From NCBI GenBank assembly GCA_002305965.1, contig DBRM01000016.1:1-9071 (forward strand): a DNA stretch of 9,071 bases, written 5' to 3'. Positions within the stretch are counted from its first letter, which is position 1. Each line of letters starts with the position of its first letter. The stretch comes from Syntrophomonas sp. UBA1368. GTDB taxonomy: Bacteria; Bacillota; Syntrophomonadia; Syntrophomonadales; Syntrophomonadaceae. The notes below the pieces were generated by a model. It ran no database searches and was not told where the DNA came from. It saw nothing but the letters and a program-made list of their open reading frames with translations. Made by a program: the position numbers and the translations under genes. Shown piece by piece: positions 6,255-9,071 of the stretch.

Positions 6255-7360
6255 ATGTCTCCCCGCAAAACCTTCTTTAATGCAGCGATAAATCTGCGGT
6301 TTTGCTCTTCAGTCCCTATAGTGACCCGTATATGAGTATGGTAGCCAAATGAAGCACAAGGCCTGATGATAACACCGTTTAGCTGCATGCGTTTTGACAC
6401 TTCCTGACAGTCCTGCTTAACATCGATCAAAATAAAGTTGCTTTGTGTAGGAACGTATTGAAGTCCCATTTCCGACAAAGCATCATAAAAATAATCCCTG
6501 CCCCGGCTATTCATCTGCAGGCTGTTTTCTACATGCCGGTGATCATCCAGGGCCGCCAGGGCAGCAATCTGCCCTAGTGAGTTGACATTAAACGGTTCAG
6601 ACACTCTTTTGACTGCATCAGCTATTTCCTCTGTGGTAAGACCGTATCCTATTCTTAACCCAGCCAGACCATAGATTTTGGAAAAGGTTTTTAACACAAT
6701 GACATTTCTCATTTGTTTAACATATTCAAGCCCGCTTTTAAATGTATCCTGATCAGAATATTCACTATAAGCTTCATCAAAGATCACCAGGACATCCCGG
6801 GGAATCTGCTGCATAAAAGCTTCGATCTCCGAACCTTGTACAATGGTCCCGGTTGGATTGTTGGGGTTACAAATATAAATGATCTTGGTCTTTTCACTCA
6901 CTGCCTTAAGCATAGCCTCAAGATCATGACGATAATCCTTAAGCTTTACCTTGATACATTTGGCTCCCATGACTGTAGAGGTAAATTCATATTCGGAAAA
7001 AGTATTTTGGGCCAAAATCACCTCATCACCGGAATTGATAAATGTCTCGGCAATGAGCCTCAGCATTTCATCAGAGCCATTTCCGATCAAAAGGCAGGAG
7101 GCATCGATACCGTATAAAGCAGATAATCTTTCTTTCAGGTAAAAACAATTCCCGTCCGGATAAAAATGTACACCGACCAGATTGGCTTTGAGAGCTTCAA
7201 TGGCCATGGGGGAAGGTCCCAGCGCGTTTTCATTGGAAGCCATCTTGATAATATCCGACAGTCCCAATTCCCGCTGTACTTCTTCGATTGGTCTGCCGGG
7301 GACGTAAGCCTTAAGGTCAAATATTTCCCGTCGGGCTTTGTTTTTTATAAAGTTATTCAT
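6251..7360 (-). CDS. hisC: Histidinol-phosphate aminotransferase family (HisC), possible aromatic aminotransferase
   Basis: This is a class I/II aminotransferase using pyridoxal phosphate. HisC converts imidazole-acetol phosphate and glutamate to histidinol phosphate and 2-oxoglutarate; family members often also accept phenylalanine and tyrosine. The 369-residue length is normal. ASNENALGPSP (41-51) and the FYPDG stretch near 66-70 are HisC-like. NPNNPTGT (165-172) and Asp195 in IFDEAYSEY bind the cofactor. Lys228 in TFSKIYGLAGLRIGYG should form the Schiff base, with Arg236 beside the phosphate, and the late HIRVTIG arginine binds the substrate carboxylate. The ATG at 7360 has AGGAG 8 bases upstream, 23 bases after the speE stop. 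No other histidine genes are near, so a role in aromatic amino-acid transamination is plausible given iorAB just downstream. The family is certain; the physiological substrate is not. Confidence 0.88.
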   Translation of the reverse strand: MNNFIKNKARREIFDLKAYVPGRPIEEVQRELGLSDIIKMASNENALGPSPMAIEALKANLVGVHFYPDGNCFYLKERLSALYGIDASCLLIGNGSDEMLRLIAETFINSGDEVILAQNTFSEYEFTSTVMGAKCIKVKLKDYRHDLEAMLKAVSEKTKIIYICNPNNPTGTIVQGSEIEAFMQQIPRDVLVIFDEAYSEYSDQDTFKSGLEYVKQMRNVIVLKTFSKIYGLAGLRIGYGLTTEEIADAVKRVSEPFNVNSLGQIAALAALDDHRHVENSLQMNSRGRDYFYDALSEMGLQYVPTQSNFILIDVKQDCQEVSKRMQLNGVIIRPCASFGYHTHIRVTIGTEEQNRRFIAALKKVLRGDI

Positions 7361-7383
7361 ATTATTTGCTCCTGTAATTCAAA

Positions 7384-8217
7384 TCACTGCCCCAGCATGT
7401 CGCTTATATACTGTGGCAAAACAAAGGCTGCCTGATGGACTTTTCCATTGTAATATTTTAAACCCTTCACTGCTTCCCTGTCACCAGCCAATGCCAATGG
7501 GTCATATTTTTTTGAGCCCAGGGTAAATGACCAGGGCCCGCTGATATAACCGGGCATGGCCGTCAGATAAGGATAAGCCCCGGGAAAGATTCCGGCAATA
7601 CTTTTATAGGTGCTGACAAAGGTTTCCGGATAAAAAAATGGCGATTCTGATTGTACCACCAAAATCCCGTCTTCTTTCAGTCTGGCAAAACAATTCTGAT
7701 AGAATTCCCGGCTGAATAACTGGACAGCGGGGCCTACCGGGTCAGAAGAATCAACAATGATAACGTCATATAACCGACTGCTTTCCGCCATATATTTTAC
7801 TCCGTCATCAAAGGTGACCCGGGCGCGCGGATCGGCAAATCCACTGGCCAAAGCGGGAAAATACTCTTTGGAAAGCTCTGTTACCCGCCGGTCGATCTCC
7901 AGCATGTCAATTGCTTTTACCGTCTCGTACTTTAATACTTCCCGCAGGGTCCCGCCGTCACCACCGCCAATGATCAATACATCCTGAGGCCGGGGATGAA
8001 TGGAAAGCGGAACATGTACGATCATTTCATGGTAAATAAATTCGTCCTTTTCACTGACCTGCAAAGCCCCATCCAATACCATAATTCTTCCCAGTTCCAG
8101 GGTTTCCATTATTGTAATCTGCTGAAAATCACTTTTTTCGTCATGAAGAATATCGGTTATCTTCCACCTTACCTCGTAACCCGGGGTATGATTTTCGTAG
8201 AACCAGATATCATTCAA
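7384..8217 (-). CDS. speE: Spermidine synthase (polyamine aminopropyltransferase), TTG start
   Basis: SpeE transfers an aminopropyl group from decarboxylated S-adenosylmethionine to putrescine, giving spermidine and methylthioadenosine in the cytoplasm. The N-terminal beta domain runs to about residue 60, with FQ (31-32) and DEFIYHEM (58-65). The Rossmann domain has GGGDGG at 84-89, Glu108 in LEID, DDG at 137-139 and VDSSDPVGP at 155-163, which includes the expected catalytic Asp156. Trp229 in SGPWSF corresponds to the conserved late tryptophan. At 277 residues it is full length. The start codon is TTG: the only nearby ATG is out of frame, the N-terminus from WFYENHTPGYEV aligns with Bacillus-type enzymes, and GGAGG sits about 9 bases upstream. 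The TTG overlaps the stop of the preceding gene as TTGA. No speD, speA or speB gene is in the window, so the source of its substrates is not visible. Confidence 0.96.
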   Translation of the reverse strand: MNDIWFYENHTPGYEVRWKITDILHDEKSDFQQITIMETLELGRIMVLDGALQVSEKDEFIYHEMIVHVPLSIHPRPQDVLIIGGGDGGTLREVLKYETVKAIDMLEIDRRVTELSKEYFPALASGFADPRARVTFDDGVKYMAESSRLYDVIIVDSSDPVGPAVQLFSREFYQNCFARLKEDGILVVQSESPFFYPETFVSTYKSIAGIFPGAYPYLTAMPGYISGPWSFTLGSKKYDPLALAGDREAVKGLKYYNGKVHQAAFVLPQYISDMLGQ

Positions 8218-8561
8218 ATCTCTCCACCTCCTGTACTCTCCCCCTCGATCTCCATTTCTTCCCTGCTGTCCAGCAAGTCGGTGATCAATTGGGTATTAAA
8301 TAAAACAGACTGTTCCTTCGACCAGTCTGCCGCCAGCAAAGTAGCTTTAATTATCTGATCAAGCTCGGAATCATTAAAACTGTTCATCCATCGTTTCAAT
8401 ACTTCCAGCATCTGCGGTTTCTCTTTATTATAGATCTTCATTTCCAGCAGATTCAGCAGAAATAATTTTTCTTCTTCGCTGATTCGATGCCGGTAACAAA
8501 GATCATAGATAAGGTTGGCGGTCTGATGATAAATACGCTCCAGATTTTTGTCTCTGGCCAT
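8214..8561 (-). CDS. Unrecognised 115-residue protein between the helicase-like gene and speE
   Basis: I do not recognise this family. The sequence is predicted by eye to be almost entirely helical, with alternating hydrophobic and charged stretches (IYHQTANLIYDLCYRH, EEKLFLLNLLEMKIY, ITDLLDSREEMEIEG) and an acidic, glycine-rich tail from about residue 98. There is no signal peptide, membrane segment or cysteine cluster; the single cysteine is near residue 22. The ATG at 8561 has AAGGAA about 8 bases upstream and comes 3 bases after the stop of the helicase-like gene. Its own stop overlaps the speE start by 4 bases. This packing makes it a real, cotranscribed gene. A helical partner or adaptor of the upstream ATPase is one guess from position only. 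Confidence 0.8.
   Translation of the reverse strand: MARDKNLERIYHQTANLIYDLCYRHRISEEEKLFLLNLLEMKIYNKEKPQMLEVLKRWMNSFNDSELDQIIKATLLAADWSKEQSVLFNTQLITDLLDSREEMEIEGESTGGGEI
8224..8232 (-). promoter_or_regulatory. Ribosome binding site that supports the TTG start of speE
   Basis: The minus strand reads AGGAGGTGG inside the end of the preceding gene, with GGAGG about 9 bases before the TTG at 8217. This strong site explains how the non-ATG start can be used efficiently. Confidence 0.75.
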
Positions 8562-8564
8562 TTA

Positions 8565-9071
8565 TTATTTCCTTTCCGCATCCTTCATGGTTTGTTTCTG
8601 CAAATCAAAGGTAATGGGCAGGCGGATCCCGCTTCTGCCGTCACGGTTTTTTTCCACCACAATATAATAATTGGGATTTATGCAGCCTTTCAAATCATCA
8701 TTATCATCCAGTTCTTCTTTGGGAATAGGCATAAGTTTCAGGAGCAGATCCGCTTCATTTTTCATACGTTTCGCCCCCTGCAATGTCCCGTCCGGATTTA
8801 ACTGTACCAGACACATGACGGCAATATTCAAATTTTGCGCCAGCATCTTCTGGGTTTTTACGATCTGCTCCAGCATCTGCCATTCCTGCAAACGGGGGTC
8901 GATTTTATCCATACGGCCAATGTAGTCGATGATCATCAGATCGATCTTCTTCTGTACCCTGAACTTGCGGGCGATAGATATGGTCTTTTCCGGGGTCAGA
9001 TTGGGACAGGGATAAGAATAAAAACCGCTCTGCCTCAAACGGGAGAACCCCTCGAAAATAATCGATAATTC
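8565..9071 (-). CDS. DnaB-like helicase C-terminal ATPase domain, 5' end missing
   Basis: The reading frame is open to the right edge, so only the last 168 residues are seen; an in-frame TTG at 9038 is not the real start because the similarity continues upstream of it. The fragment matches the second half of the RecA-like core of DnaB helicases. NLTPEKTISIARKFR precedes the Walker B strand KKIDLMIIDYIGRM (Asp49 of the fragment). The sensor strand AVMCLVQLN carries Gln90. EADLLLKLM follows, and VVEKNRDGRSG (Lys141, Arg143) matches the arginine-finger loop of the hexamer. Walker A would lie outside the window. Compared with replicative DnaB, the segment between the sensor and the EAD block is short and lacks the usual SDLRESG signature, so this is a divergent relative rather than the obvious main replicative helicase. 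It ends 3 bases before the 115-residue gene and heads the visible operon. Confidence 0.85.
   Translation of the reverse strand, partial: ELSIIFEGFSRLRQSGFYSYPCPNLTPEKTISIARKFRVQKKIDLMIIDYIGRMDKIDPRLQEWQMLEQIVKTQKMLAQNLNIAVMCLVQLNPDGTLQGAKRMKNEADLLLKLMPIPKEELDDNDDLKGCINPNYYIVVEKNRDGRSGIRLPITFDLQKQTMKDAERK

Noticed and set aside
6713..7117. A 134-codon plus-strand frame
   Set aside because: It is a shadow of hisC, which has an intact cofactor lysine, NPNNPTG motif and normal length.
8214..9071. Reading the helicase-like gene and its small neighbour as an antiphage defence pair
   Set aside because: There is no nuclease, toxin, phage or mobile-element signal nearby, and the genes are embedded in a metabolic operon. 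Position alone does not support defence.
1..9071. Insertion sequences, CRISPR repeats, tRNA genes or prophage boundaries
   Set aside because: No transposase-like product, regularly spaced repeats, cloverleaf or long direct repeats were found on reading both strands. A formal tRNA and repeat search could not be run here.

Overview
The window looks like chromosomal DNA from an endospore-forming, anaerobic or fermentative member of the Firmicutes (Clostridia or Negativicutes type). The signs are a YyaC-type sporulation gene, strong AGGAGG-like ribosome binding sites, moderate G+C, an oxygen-sensitive IorAB 2-oxoacid:ferredoxin oxidoreductase, and a TRAM-domain rRNA methyltransferase with iron-sulfur cysteines. 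The species cannot be named from sequence alone. I see no mobile element, CRISPR array, tRNA or rRNA gene, and no gene-free stretch over 300 bases.

Layout from left to right. Positions 1-1621 hold a minus-strand pair: a small pyridoxamine-phosphate-oxidase-like flavoprotein followed by the 23S rRNA uracil methyltransferase RlmD/RlmCD, whose last residues run off the left edge. Positions 1622-1857 are a divergent promoter region. Positions 1858-3073 hold a plus-strand pair, a DUF2087 protein overlapping an HSL-type alpha/beta hydrolase. It ends at a hairpin (about 3117-3157) shared with the convergent iorAB operon. Positions 3189-5517 are iorB and iorA on the minus strand, with a 170-base leader (5518-5687) that contains two promoter candidates and an inverted repeat. 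Positions 5688-9071 are a tightly packed minus-strand run, read right to left: a DnaB-like helicase/ATPase C-terminal domain (its start lies off the right edge), an unrecognised 115-residue protein, speE, hisC and yyaC. Two of its four junctions are 4-base start/stop overlaps.

How the genes may work together. IorAB oxidises arylpyruvates, made by transamination of aromatic amino acids, to aryl-acyl-CoA and reduces ferredoxin. The HisC-family aminotransferase upstream could supply such arylpyruvates as well as, or instead of, acting in histidine synthesis, but iorAB appears to have its own promoter. SpeE makes spermidine and YyaC belongs to spore formation, so the right-hand run mixes polyamine, amino-acid and sporulation functions behind a helicase-like gene.

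I did not find a clear new multi-gene system. The best candidates for a second look are the divergent DnaB-like protein with its uncharacterised 115-residue neighbour at the head of the speE-hisC-yyaC run, and the iorA leader, where a perfect inverted repeat occupies most of a promoter spacer.
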